A DNA stretch of 64,000 bases. Origin: Nocardiopsis metallicus (lineage in GTDB: Bacteria > Actinomycetota > Actinomycetes > Streptosporangiales > Streptosporangiaceae). Positions 19,226 through 27,048 of the stretch are shown here, one piece after another. The stretch lies in the NCBI RefSeq assembly GCF_014201115.1, contig NZ_JACHDO010000001.1:3906001-3970000 (forward strand). The letters run 5' to 3'. A model generated the notes under the pieces. That model did not search any database. It was given only the letters and a program-made list of their open reading frames with translations, and was not told the origin of the DNA. The position numbers and the translations under genes are program-made. Numbering within the stretch: the first letter of the stretch is position 1; every line of letters begins with the position of its first letter.

Positions 19226-20217
19226 ACAACGGAGCGGAGGGCATGACGGAAGGCACTACTCCCGGGGCCACGATGCGGGCCGCCGCGATCGACGCGTTCG
19301 GGCCGGCCGAGAACCTGACGGTACGGGACCTGCCGCGTCCCGTGCCCGCCCCGGGAGAGCTCCTGGTCCGGGTTCGGACGGCGGGCGTCCAGCTGACGGA
19401 CGCGGCGATCCGGGACGGCTGGACCCCACCGGGTGCGACCATCGAGTTCCCGCAGGTCCTGGGCAACGAGTTCGCCGGAACCGTGGCCGGGGCCGGTGCC
19501 GGGGTCACCGGGTTCTCCGTGGGCGACGAGGTCGCCGGGTACCGGGTCCTCGGCTGCTACGCCGAGTACGTCACCGTGCCCGCCGAACAGGTCGTCCACA
19601 AACCCGCGGAGGTGCCGTGGCTGGCCGCGGGCGCCCTGTCGGCCTCCGGGCAGACCGCGCACACCGCACTTGAACGGCTGCGCGTGGGCGAGGGCGAAAC
19701 CCTGCTGGTGCACGGCGCGGCGGGCGGGGTCGGCACGGTGGCCGTGCAACTGGCCGTGGCACGCGGAGCCAGGGTGGTGGGCACGGCGAGCCCGGCCAAC
19801 CACGAGTACGTGCGATCCCTGAGCGCGGTGCCGGTCGAGTACGGCGAGGGGCAGCTCCAGCGGATCCGGGCCGCGGCGCCGCAGGGGGTGGACGCGGCCC
19901 TGGACGCGGCCGGGCACGAGAACCTGCGGACCGCGGTCGAACTGGTCGGGGACCGGAGCCGGATCGGGACGATCGTCGACATCGCCCTGGTCAAGGAGCT
20001 GGGCTGCCAGTGGATCAGCAGCGACCGGTCGGCGGCCCGGCTCCGCGAGCTGCTCGACCTGTGCGCGAAGGGGCGGCTCACCATCACGATCCGCGAGACC
20101 TTCCCGCTGGACGAGGTGTGGAAGGCCCATCTGGACGTGGAGACCGGCCACGGCAGGGGCAAGATCGCCCTGGTGGTCGGGGCCGGGGAGCACGCGGACA
20201 GCGACGGGACGCCATGA
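19222..20217 (+). CDS. MDR-family quinone oxidoreductase (QOR-like)
   Basis: 331 residues. GroES-like N-terminal half (VLGNEFAGTVAGAGAGVTGF) and NADPH-binding Rossmann half with HGAAGGVGTVAVQLAVARGA. There is no structural-zinc Cys cluster, which places it with zeta-crystallin/QOR reductases that reduce quinones or enones using NADPH. It overlaps the DsbA-like gene (ATGA). Under SoxR control it would clear redox-active quinones, in line with known actinobacterial SoxR targets. Confidence 0.92.
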   Translation: MNNGAEGMTEGTTPGATMRAAAIDAFGPAENLTVRDLPRPVPAPGELLVRVRTAGVQLTDAAIRDGWTPPGATIEFPQVLGNEFAGTVAGAGAGVTGFSVGDEVAGYRVLGCYAEYVTVPAEQVVHKPAEVPWLAAGALSASGQTAHTALERLRVGEGETLLVHGAAGGVGTVAVQLAVARGARVVGTASPANHEYVRSLSAVPVEYGEGQLQRIRAAAPQGVDAALDAAGHENLRTAVELVGDRSRIGTIVDIALVKELGCQWISSDRSAARLRELLDLCAKGRLTITIRETFPLDEVWKAHLDVETGHGRGKIALVVGAGEHADSDGTP

Positions 20218-20227
20218 CCGCCGGGCT

Positions 20228-20622
20228 GTGACCCCCGCCCCGGCCGTCCGGCTCTGGGACCGGGGGTCGCGGCCCCTGCTGTTCGGTGCTTCCACGTTCC
20301 CGCTGGGGACCGCTCTGTGCGTAGTCGCACCCGCCATGGAGGTGTTCGTACTCGGCTGACTGCTCCGGGGCGTCGGCGGCGGCATCGACTCGGTTCCTGT
20401 ACGCGGTCATCGCACGGTTCGTGCACGAGGACGCCTGCCCTCGTATGTTCCGCTCCACTGACCGCCGCGTGGCTGCTGCCGTCGGTGGTCGGGCCACTGG
20501 TCTCCGGGCTCCTGGTTCAGCTGGTGCACGGGCGCGTGGTGTTCGCTCTCGTGTTGGCCGGGTCAGTGGTGTCGCTGCTGTTCCTGGTGGGGGTGGTGCG
20601 GGGCCGGGCCGGACAGGCTCGG
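20228..20622 (+). pseudogene. Degraded MFS-type transporter
   Basis: Pieces of a membrane transporter can be read in different frames: TPAPAVRLWDRGSRPLLFGA then a stop, LLRGVGGGIDSV, then YAVIARFVHEDACPRMF, then LTAAWLLPSVVGPLVSGLL and VVFALVLAGSVVSLLFLVGV. The order and the GxGGG and P-containing helix motif (PSVVGPLVSGLL) fit the first half of a drug-efflux MFS protein. At least two frameshifts and a stop rule out a working product. It follows the quinone reductase and may once have been part of that SoxR operon. Confidence 0.65.
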
Positions 20623-21015
20623 TCAGTCGGCGGCGAAGGCCTCCAGCTCCACGAGCAGTTCGGGGCGGCCCAGACGGCTGATCTCGGCGCAGACCCCGGG
20701 CGGCCGTACGTCGAAGGCGGCCAGGCGCTCGGCCATCATCTCCCCCGCCTCGGCGAAGAAGGCCTCGACGTCGGTGACGTAGGTGTTCATGCGGACGATG
20801 TTCCCCAACCCCATGCCCGCCCCGCGCAGCACCGCCTCGACGTTGTCCAGGGCGACCGCGGTCTGGGCCCGCATGTCACCGGGGTGCAGCGAATCGCCCG
20901 TGGCGGAGACGGAGCACTGCCCGCTGACGAAGAGCAGGCGCTGGTGGCCTTCGATGAGGACCCCTTGGTCCATGCCCTCCGGGTAGGTCCAGGGATTCAC
21001 GGTGGTGCGAAGCAT
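20623..21015 (-). CDS. RidA-family (YjgF/YER057c) enamine/imine deaminase
   Basis: 130 residues, family length. Conserved blocks: LLFVSGQCSV, ALDNVEAVLRGAGMGLGNIVRMNTYVTD (shown in part) and the C-terminal GRPELLVELEAFAAD. The key Arg for carboxylate binding in RidA proper is replaced or shifted here (RMNTYVTD retains Arg; the C-terminal PELLVELEAF block takes the VEI..A position), so this is probably a RidA subgroup member rather than the archetype. Its stop lies immediately beside the MFS relic on the other strand. Confidence 0.85.
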   Translation of the reverse strand: MLRTTVNPWTYPEGMDQGVLIEGHQRLLFVSGQCSVSATGDSLHPGDMRAQTAVALDNVEAVLRGAGMGLGNIVRMNTYVTDVEAFFAEAGEMMAERLAAFDVRPPGVCAEISRLGRPELLVELEAFAAD

Positions 21016-21086
21016 GAGACGGCCTTCCGTCGGGGAACCTGGCGGAGCCCAACGCTAGAACCTCAACCCGACGTGAGGTCAAGGTC

Positions 21087-21125
21087 GGCCGCCGTCCCGG
21101 TTCCGCGGGAACCGGGACGGCGGCC
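21087..21125 (-). terminator. Strong hairpin after the TauD-like gene
   Basis: An 18-bp perfect stem (21087-21104 with 21108-21125) and a GCG loop, starting 11 bases past the stop codon at 21137. It also separates the ridA promoter region from the dioxygenase. Confidence 0.8.
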
Positions 21126-21136
21126 GGGAGACGGGA

Positions 21137-22108
21137 TCAGAAGGGCCGGTCGCCGACGATGGCGACGCGCTCGGCGACCCGGGGGTGGGGGTGGTAGTCG
21201 TTCACCGCGTAGTGCTGGGTGGCGCGGTTGTCCCAGAACGCGATCGAGTTGGGCTCCCACCGGAAGCGCACCTGGAACTCGGGGGTGTGCGCCTGCTGGA
21301 AGAGGAACCGCAGCAGCTCGTCGCTCTCCGCGTCGTCCATGCCGACGATCCTGGTGGTGAAGGAGACGTTGACGAACAGCGTCCTGCGTCCGGTCTCGGG
21401 GTGGGTGCGCACGACGGGGTGCTCGACCGGCGGGAACCGGTCCTGCCACTCCAGCAGCCGGTCCTCGTCCAGGAACCGGGAGAACCCGGGGATCACGTCG
21501 TGCACCGCGGTGCGCCCCTCGATGCGCTCCTTGATCTCTTCGGGAAGGTTGTCGTAGGCGGCGGCCATGTCCGCCCACATGGTGTCGCCGCCGACCGGCG
21601 GGACCTCGACCAGGCGCAGGATGGCGCCGAGCGCGGGCGCCTCCCGCCAGGTGACGTCGGTGTGCCAGACGTTCTCGTAGCTGGGCGGGGCCTCGCTCTT
21701 GGCGAACCGCGCCACGTGGACGTCGTCGCCCTGCTCGATGAACGGGTTGGTCTCCAGCTCACCCCACAGCCGTGCGATCTCCTGCTGGCGGGCGGAGTCG
21801 ATGGGCTGGTCGCGGAAGAAGACCACCTTGAACTCCAGCAGCGCGCGGTTGAGCTCGGCGCGCAGCTCCTCGCCGATCTCCTCCCGCAGGTCGATCCCGT
21901 GGATCTCCGCGCCGATCAGGGCACCGAGCGGCCGGACCTCGAACAGTTCGTAGGGGCGGGGCGACTCCCCCTCGGGGAGGCGCCGCAGCGTGCGCGGCCC
22001 CTCGACCAGGGCGGTGTCCACGGCGGTGCTCCCCCGAAGGGCGGGCTTCGCGGGCCGGGTGGCCTCGACGGCCTCGGTGTTGGCTCTCGGGGTCAGGCTG
22101 GGGCTCAT
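21137..22108 (-). CDS. TauD/TfdA-family Fe(II)/2-oxoglutarate dioxygenase
   Basis: 323 residues. The iron triad is His149 and Asp151 (VWHTDVTW) with His299 (ATQHYAVNDY), and Arg310 in HPHPRV would bind 2-oxoglutarate. Domain start VRPLGALIGAEIHGIDL is typical of taurine and alkyl-sulfonate dioxygenases. It has a disordered 50-residue N-terminus. No sulfonate ABC transporter is next to it, so the substrate (taurine, alkyl sulfate, or other) is uncertain. A leader of nearly 500 bases with an operator-like palindrome lies upstream. Confidence 0.92.
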   Translation of the reverse strand: MSPSLTPRANTEAVEATRPAKPALRGSTAVDTALVEGPRTLRRLPEGESPRPYELFEVRPLGALIGAEIHGIDLREEIGEELRAELNRALLEFKVVFFRDQPIDSARQQEIARLWGELETNPFIEQGDDVHVARFAKSEAPPSYENVWHTDVTWREAPALGAILRLVEVPPVGGDTMWADMAAAYDNLPEEIKERIEGRTAVHDVIPGFSRFLDEDRLLEWQDRFPPVEHPVVRTHPETGRRTLFVNVSFTTRIVGMDDAESDELLRFLFQQAHTPEFQVRFRWEPNSIAFWDNRATQHYAVNDYHPHPRVAERVAIVGDRPF

Positions 22109-22594
22109 GTTCTCTGTCTCTCTGATCGCTGACGAGGGCGGAAGGGGCCGCCGAGGCGCGGGACGGCGTCACGGGTTCGGGGGCCGCCCGGCCCGGAGAC
22201 CGGACACGGGGGCACGGGGACACGGGGACACGGGGACACGGGGCAGCGTGGACTGATTCGCCGACGGTCGTGCCGGAGCCGGGCTCGGGCATGGAAACCA
22301 CCGGTCAGCGCCCGTCCCCGGGGAAGGGAGTCGACGCACCGGACGCCGCGGGCCTCGCAACGGAGGCGGCGGATCAACAGTGCGGAGGGGAACCCAGGCG
22401 TCCGCGGCGCAGGATGATGCCCGGCGTTCCACGACGCGCCCTGTCAGCTGCCCGGAAGGACCGGCGAACGGTCGGGCGGCTCGACAGGGGGGTTCTCATA
22501 GCTGTGAGAGTGGAGCACGGGAAGGTTGCCTGTCAACCTCCCCGGGGTCCGGGCCCGACCGGTCGCGGGGTTGCCGCCCCGGTGAAGCCCGCGG
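22109..22594 (-). promoter_or_regulatory. Long leader/promoter region of the TauD-like gene
   Basis: 486 bases without a convincing gene. On the minus strand a -35-like TTGACA lies at about 22531-22536, with CACTCT some 18 bases on, followed by CTCACAGCTATGAG (22495-22508), a near-perfect palindrome placed where a repressor would act. Nearer the gene there is a tandem GGGGACAC repeat (about 22203-22245, plus-strand reading). I found no known riboswitch pattern. Confidence 0.45.
22203..22245. repeat. Short tandem repeat, unit GGGGACAC
   Basis: Three to four near-perfect copies in a row of an 8-base G-rich unit, in the untranslated leader of the dioxygenase gene. It is a simple-sequence repeat that can vary in copy number by slippage. 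Confidence 0.75.
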
Positions 22595-23395
22595 TCACCG
22601 GTCGCCGACCGGAAGGAGGAGGGCGGTGACGTTGTCGTGCCCGCCCCGGTCGAGCGCGTGTCCGACCAGGGCGCGCGCGGCGGGCAGCCACGAGTCCCCG
22701 GGCCGCGGGGGCGGTACGGCGGCTCTCAGTTCGTCCGGATTGGCCAGGTAGCGGGTCAGCCCGTCGGTGCACAGCAACAGCACGCCGGGGCCCGTCGGGC
22801 GCAGGCTGCGCGAACCAGGCTCGGCTGGTTCCGCGTCGGCTCCCAACCACGCCGAGATCGCGCCGAACTCCCCTGTGTCGTCCTCCGTCAGCAGCACTGC
22901 CGGTCCCCGTTCGGGCAGCCAGTAGGCGCGGCTGTCTCCGATCCAGGCGACCCACAGGCCCTCGGGACCCACCGCGCCCGCCACGTAGGTGCAGGCGGGG
23001 GCTGGGGATCCGGCGCCGGACAGGGCCTCGACCGCCCGCCCGGCGCGCGCGGCGGAACGGCTCAGCGCGGTCTCGGGGAGATCTCCGCCGACCAGCCGTT
23101 CAGCCAGGGCGGCGCAGCCGGTCTCCGCCGCGAGTTGAGCGGCACGCTCGGCCCTCGGCGACATCGACACCCCGTCGCAGACCACCCCGGCGGTCCACTC
23201 TCCCGCGGCCGCGAGCGCCAGGGCGTCCGCGTTGATCCCGAGCCGCGACCCCCGGTCGCTGACACCCGCCGCGCCCCTGGCCCCGATGGCCTCCATCCGC
23301 ACCCTGTGGTCCGGTTGGTCCGCGCCGCAGTCCCAGCAGTGGCCGTCGGGGGCGACCGTCCCCTCGCAGGCGACGCATACCGGGGTCCGGGTCAT
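22595..23395 (-). CDS. PP2C-like protein phosphatase with N-terminal zinc ribbon
   Basis: 266 residues. It opens with CVACEGTVAPDGHCWDCG, a four-Cys zinc-ribbon-like motif. The rest is a PP2C fold: GVSDRGSRLGINADALAL, VVCDGVSMSP (metal Asp in VCDGVS), VAWIGDSRAYWL, LLLCTDGLTRYL and RGGHDNVTALLL supply the metal-binding Asp residues in the usual order. It could reverse Ser/Thr kinase signalling; the membrane kinase at 2281 is 18 kb away, so no link is shown. ATG 23395 chosen because the extra upstream residues are low-complexity. Confidence 0.88.
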   Translation of the reverse strand: MTRTPVCVACEGTVAPDGHCWDCGADQPDHRVRMEAIGARGAAGVSDRGSRLGINADALALAAAGEWTAGVVCDGVSMSPRAERAAQLAAETGCAALAERLVGGDLPETALSRSAARAGRAVEALSGAGSPAPACTYVAGAVGPEGLWVAWIGDSRAYWLPERGPAVLLTEDDTGEFGAISAWLGADAEPAEPGSRSLRPTGPGVLLLCTDGLTRYLANPDELRAAVPPPRPGDSWLPAARALVGHALDRGGHDNVTALLLPVGDR

Positions 23396-23475
23396 ACCCG
23401 GGATTCTGGCAGAGGGGTCCCCGGAGCGGGAAGGCGCGGCGGGCCGGGGCACTGTCGGTGTCCCACCGACGCAAG

Positions 23476-23502
23476 ACTAAGGTAGGCGTGCCTAACCTTA
23501 GT
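23476..23502 (+). promoter_or_regulatory. IdeR/DmdR-type iron box
   Basis: ACTAAGGTAGGCGTGCC followed by TAACCTTAGT forms an inverted repeat with perfect 8-base outer arms. It is close to the actinobacterial iron-repressor consensus TTAGGTTAGGCTAACCTAA and ends 12 bases before the start codon of the siderophore-binding gene, so repression by iron is expected. Confidence 0.85.
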
Positions 23503-24038
23503 GAACGGAGCCCCATGTCCACCGGCCTCGTCCCGCGCCCGGTCGCGTGCGCCCTCATTGTCCTTCTCCCCCTCACCGCCTGCGGGAACGCGGGCGAGGA
23601 CGCGTCGGAGAGCTCTCCCCCACCGCAGGCCGCCGAGGGCGCCTTCCCCGTGACCGTCGAGCACGAGTTCGGCAGCACCACCATCGAGGAGGAACCCAAG
23701 CGCGTGGTCACCCTCGGGGTCACGGACGCCGACGCGGTCCTGGCCCTGGACCTCGTCCCGGTCGGCAACACCGGCTACACGTTCTACGAGTCCGGGCTCG
23801 GCCCGTGGACCGACGACCTGGTCGGGGACTCCGAGCTGACCCGGATCGCCTCCGACTCAGAACCCAACATCGAGCAGATCGCCAACCTCGCCCCCGACCT
23901 CATCATCGGTGTCTCCGCCGGGTTCGACGACGCCGTCTACGAGGACCTCTCCCAGATCGCCCCCGTGGTGGCGCGGCCCGCCGGAACCGCCGCGTACACC
24001 GTGCCCCGGGACGAGGTGACGGAGGTCATCGCCACCGC

Positions 24039-24044
24039 TCTAGG
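24039..24044. repeat. Target site duplication, left copy (TCTAGG)
   Basis: TCTAGG immediately precedes the left end of the IS and is repeated exactly at its right end (25113-25118). A CTAG-centred 6-bp target is characteristic of several IS481-family elements. Confidence 0.92.
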
Positions 24045-25112
24045 TGTACTGACCACAGAGGTTGAGTACGGCCCGGCAGTGATTTGACAGCAAGAGAGGG
24101 CCTCCGACATAGGTGTGGATTGTCTAGATCAACACCTGAAGTAGGTCAGGAGGCCCTCCGTGGCCCACACTACCCATGCCAACGCCCGTCTCACACCCGC
24201 CGGACGCCTGGAGTTGGCCCGCTGCGTGGTCGAAGACCTGGACACTGCGTAGGGCCGCGGAACGCTTCCAGGCCAGCGTGAGCACCACCAAACGCTGGGC
24301 CGACCGCTACCGCGCCCATGGCGAGGCGGGCATGGTCGATGCCTCCAGCCGCCCGCACCACTCACCCCGGCGTACCCCCACCCACCGTGAGCGCCGCGTC
24401 ATCAAACTGCGCTGCCTCAAACGCTGGGGACCAGCCCGCATCGCCGGGCACCTGGGCATGTGCGCCTCGACCGTGCACCGCGTCCTGACCCGCTACAAGT
24501 GCGCCCGCCTGTCCCACCTGGACCGCGCCACCGGCCGCACCGTGCGCCGCTACGAACGCGAGCGGCCCGGTGAACTCGTGCACGTGGACATCAAGAAGCT
24601 CGGCAACATCCCCGACGGCGGCGGCCACAAGACGCTGGGGCGGCCCCAAGGCCGCAAGAACCGCGCCAACGTTGGCTATGCCTTCCTCCACAACGCCGTG
24701 GACGATCACTCGCGGCTGGCCTACACCGAGATCCTGGCCGACGAGAAAAAGGAGACCGCTGTCGGGTTCTGGGAACGAGCCAACTCCTACTTCGCCTCGG
24801 TCGGGATCACCGTGGAGCGGGTACTGACCGATAACGGGTCCTGCTACAAGTCCCACCTGTGGCGCGACGCCCTGGTCAAGGCCGGGATCAAGCACAAACG
24901 CACCCGCCCTTACCGGCCTCAGACCAACGGCAAGGTCGAGCGGTTCAACCGCACCCTGGTCGACGAATGGGCCTACGCCCGCCCCTATCGATCAGAGACC
25001 GAGAAGCGGGAGGCGTTCGGTGGGTGGTTGCACGAGTACAATCACCACCGGTTCCACACCGCCGTTGGCGGCCCTCCCGCTTCTCGTGTTCCTAACCTCT
25101 CAGGTCAGTACA
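24045..25112 (+). mobile_element. IS481-family insertion sequence (1068 bp)
   Basis: The ends are inverted repeats: 24045-24063 (TGTACTGACCACAGAGGTT) matches the complement of 25094-25112 at 17 of 19 positions. A perfect 6-bp duplication flanks it. It carries one transposase frame, read in the same direction as the broken host gene. Intact duplications and near-identical ends suggest a fairly recent insertion. Confidence 0.93.
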
Positions 25113-25117
25113 TCTAG
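24161..25117 (+). pseudogene. IS481-family transposase with a frameshift near its start
   Basis: The natural start appears to be GTG 24161 (AHTTHANARLTPAGRLELAR, the usual family N-terminus), with GGAGG upstream, but this frame hits a TAG at about 24251. The rest of the protein (TWTLRRAAERFQASVSTTKR onward) continues in another frame, which is open from ATG 24176. DDE catalytic core: VHVDIKKLG and VDDHSRLAYTEIL, RVLTDNGSCYKS and the Glu in KVERFNRTLVDEW. So either the enzyme is dead, or it is made by frameshifting, or it starts at 24176 with a foreign N-terminus that lacks part of the first helix-turn-helix. The stop codon (25115-25117) lies outside the IS, in the duplicated target. Confidence 0.8.
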
Positions 25118-25118
25118 G
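25113..25118. repeat. Target site duplication, right copy (TCTAGG)
   Basis: Matches 24039-24044 exactly. Its TAG supplies the transposase stop codon. Confidence 0.92.
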
Positions 25119-25648
25119 CCGTCCGGAGGAGGGCGTCGCGCTCAACGAGGCGACCGACGAACTCCTCGCACAGGCACGCGCCGAGTACCCGCAGTTCGAG
25201 GGGCTCACCGGGACCGCCGTGCTGCCCTACGACGGAAAGTACGGTGCCTACCTGCCCGGGGACGCCCGCGGCAGGTTCCTCATGTCACTCGGCTTCGACA
25301 TCCCCGAGGCGATCAGCGAGCGGGACAGCGGGGACGACTTCTTCGTGGAGCTGTCCACGGAACGCGTGGACCTGCTCGACGGGGACCTGCTGCTCGTGAT
25401 GAGCGACGACGAGGACTTCGACATCACCGAGGACGCCGGCGTGTTCGACAACCTCGACGTCGTACGCGGGGACGCCGTCGTCGCCACCGCCCTGGACGAG
25501 CGCGGCGCGGTCACCTACAACTCCGTGCTGTCGATCCCGTACGCGCTCGACAACCTGGTGCCGCGCATCGGCGAAGCGCTCTCCTGAGGGCTCGTGGCAC
25601 CGGGGCGGCGGGCCGGGTCGAACGGCCTGACAGGGGACGTCCGGCACC

Positions 25649-25719
25649 GAAAAAGGACGTGCGGTGCGGCGCCGGATCGGGTAGAACAAGGGCTTCCCGC
25701 CCCGGCGCCGCGCCGGGGC
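25649..25719 (+). promoter_or_regulatory. Promoter and hairpin of the first GNAT leader
   Basis: GAAAAAGGACGTGCGG (25649-25664) and TAGAAC (25682-25687) make a promoter-like pair, followed by a 9-bp hairpin, GCCCCGGCG/CGCCGGGGC (25699-25719). A closely similar arrangement (GAAAAGGGCTTGCGG, TATAAA, CCGGGG hairpin) precedes the paralogous gene at 45754, which supports function. Confidence 0.5.
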
Positions 25720-25742
25720 ACGCCAAGGAAAGAGGGATAACG

Positions 25743-25802
25743 ATGAGCATCCTCGCCACCATCGCCGCGTCCGAGCCACACCAGCCAGCGGACCACCGCT
25801 GA
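25743..25802 (+). CDS. Putative leader peptide (19 aa) upstream of a GNAT gene
   Basis: ATG with AAAGAGGG upstream encodes a 19-residue peptide ending QPADHR before TGA; the main gene starts 39 bases later. The homologous stretch before the second GNAT copy also encodes RDHR in the same frame but has TGC (Cys) in place of TGA and reads on into the enzyme. The shared block GACCACCGCTG and shared GCCTTGACC start region argue that this small frame is translated or was. It could act in translational coupling or attenuation. Confidence 0.45.
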   Translation: MSILATIAASEPHQPADHR

Positions 25803-25841
25803 CCTGATGATCCTTCGGGCGCTCTCTCACCGGAGTGTGCC

Positions 25842-26831
25842 TTGACCACTGAACGCGTACGGAAGAACCACCCGGACACCCCGCACGGCCGCCTCATTCT
25901 GCGCCCGATCACCGGGCCCGCGGAGATCGACCTCTTCAACCGGCTCCCCTACACCCTCAACCACGAACTGGCCGAGGACCTCGCCGCCGGACGGCGCCGA
26001 CCCGAGTGGATGTGGGTCGCCCTGGACGGTGACCGGATCCTCGCCCGGGCCGCCTGGTGGAGCCAGGAGGCAAGCCCCTCCCCTTACCTGCTGGACATCC
26101 TCGACGTCGACGACGAAGGCCCGGACCTGGAGGAATCCGACCGGGTGAAGCTCCTCGAGCGGCTCCTGCGAACCGCCATGGCGCGGGTTCTGCCCCGCTG
26201 CGGGACCCCGCCCGACCACGTCCGCTTCACCCCGGCGGACTGGCGCTCGGATCCGGCGACCGCGCGCCCGGTCCTGAACCGGCTGGCGGCTCTGGAACTG
26301 GCCGGGGCACGCCCGCTCGTGGAGCGGCTACGCCTGGAATGGCTCCCCGGCTCACCGGTCCGGCCGCCGAGCGACCGCCTGCGCTTCCGTCCGGTCCGGG
26401 ACGCCGAGGAGCTCCTTGGCCTGATGACCCGGGTCCTGGACGGCACCCTGGACGCGCACAGCAGGGCCAACCTCGCCCGGATGAGCCCGCGGCAGGAGGC
26501 GGAGGAGCACTTCGAGGGTGAGCTCGCCCGCTACACCAGCCCTCGGTCCTGGTGGCGGATCGCGACCCTGCCCGACGGCACGCCGGTCGGGTTCGTCACC
26601 CCCGGCCACAACCACTACAACCCGGTGATCGGCTACCTCGCGGTCCTGCCCGAGCACCGGGGCAACGGGTACATCGACGACATCCTCGCCGAGGGCACCC
26701 GTGTCATGGCCGATCTGGACGTCCCCCGGATCCGGGCGGCGACGGACCTGGGCAACGTCCCGATGGCCAACGCCTTCCGCCGGGCCGGGTGGGTCGACTT
26801 CGAGCACGCCATCCACATGACCTGGGGCTGA
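25842..26831 (+). CDS. Two-domain GNAT acetyltransferase, copy 1
   Basis: 329 residues from a TTG with CCGGAG six bases upstream; the same TTGACC start context occurs in the second copy. The N-terminal half (RLILRPITGPAEIDLFNRLP, MWVALDGDRILARAAWW) is a divergent GNAT-like domain. The C-terminal half has the acetyl-CoA loop: IGYLAVLPEHRGNGYIDDIL is the motif A region (QxxGxG-like RGNGY), then VPMANAFRRAGWV as motif B. A close paralogue lies at 45754-46815. Acceptor unknown. Possible roles include antibiotic or protein acetylation. Confidence 0.85.
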   Translation: MTTERVRKNHPDTPHGRLILRPITGPAEIDLFNRLPYTLNHELAEDLAAGRRRPEWMWVALDGDRILARAAWWSQEASPSPYLLDILDVDDEGPDLEESDRVKLLERLLRTAMARVLPRCGTPPDHVRFTPADWRSDPATARPVLNRLAALELAGARPLVERLRLEWLPGSPVRPPSDRLRFRPVRDAEELLGLMTRVLDGTLDAHSRANLARMSPRQEAEEHFEGELARYTSPRSWWRIATLPDGTPVGFVTPGHNHYNPVIGYLAVLPEHRGNGYIDDILAEGTRVMADLDVPRIRAATDLGNVPMANAFRRAGWVDFEHAIHMTWG

Positions 26832-27048
26832 CACCGGGGCCTCGGCGCCGGGGGCGTGCTGTCGGAGCGCACGGACCCGAAGGCGTCGGGCCCCCGAGGC
26901 CCGTCGGACGCCCAGGGCGGTGAGGGGTGGGCTGACCAGGGGCCCACCCCTCGTAGGCTGGAAAACCCCACCACGGGCCCGGACTCCTCCGGTGCCCGGT
27001 GCCCGTACCCGTTCCCCGCTTCGGCGGGACGACCCAGATCGGATCTCC

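Larger units (their letters stand above)
23515..25587 (+). pseudogene. Iron-siderophore-binding lipoprotein gene split by an IS element
   Basis: The two parts, 23515-24044 and 25119-25587, join in frame to give 332 residues once the element and one target copy are removed. The N-terminus is a lipoprotein signal with lipobox LTAC. FEEDVTVEHEF-like opening (FPVTVEHEFGSTTIEEEPKR), VVTLGVTDADAVLALDLVPV and NIEQIANLAPDLIIG are the FepB/FhuD periplasmic-binding (PF01497) pattern; the second half ends SVLSIPYALDNLVPRIGEAL. As it stands, translation stops at 24087 after about 190 residues, within IS DNA, so iron-siderophore capture by this protein is lost. No permease or ATPase genes are adjacent. 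Confidence 0.92.

Noticed and set aside
22203..22245. Possible CRISPR array
   Set aside because: The units are 8 bases with no spacers; a simple tandem repeat.
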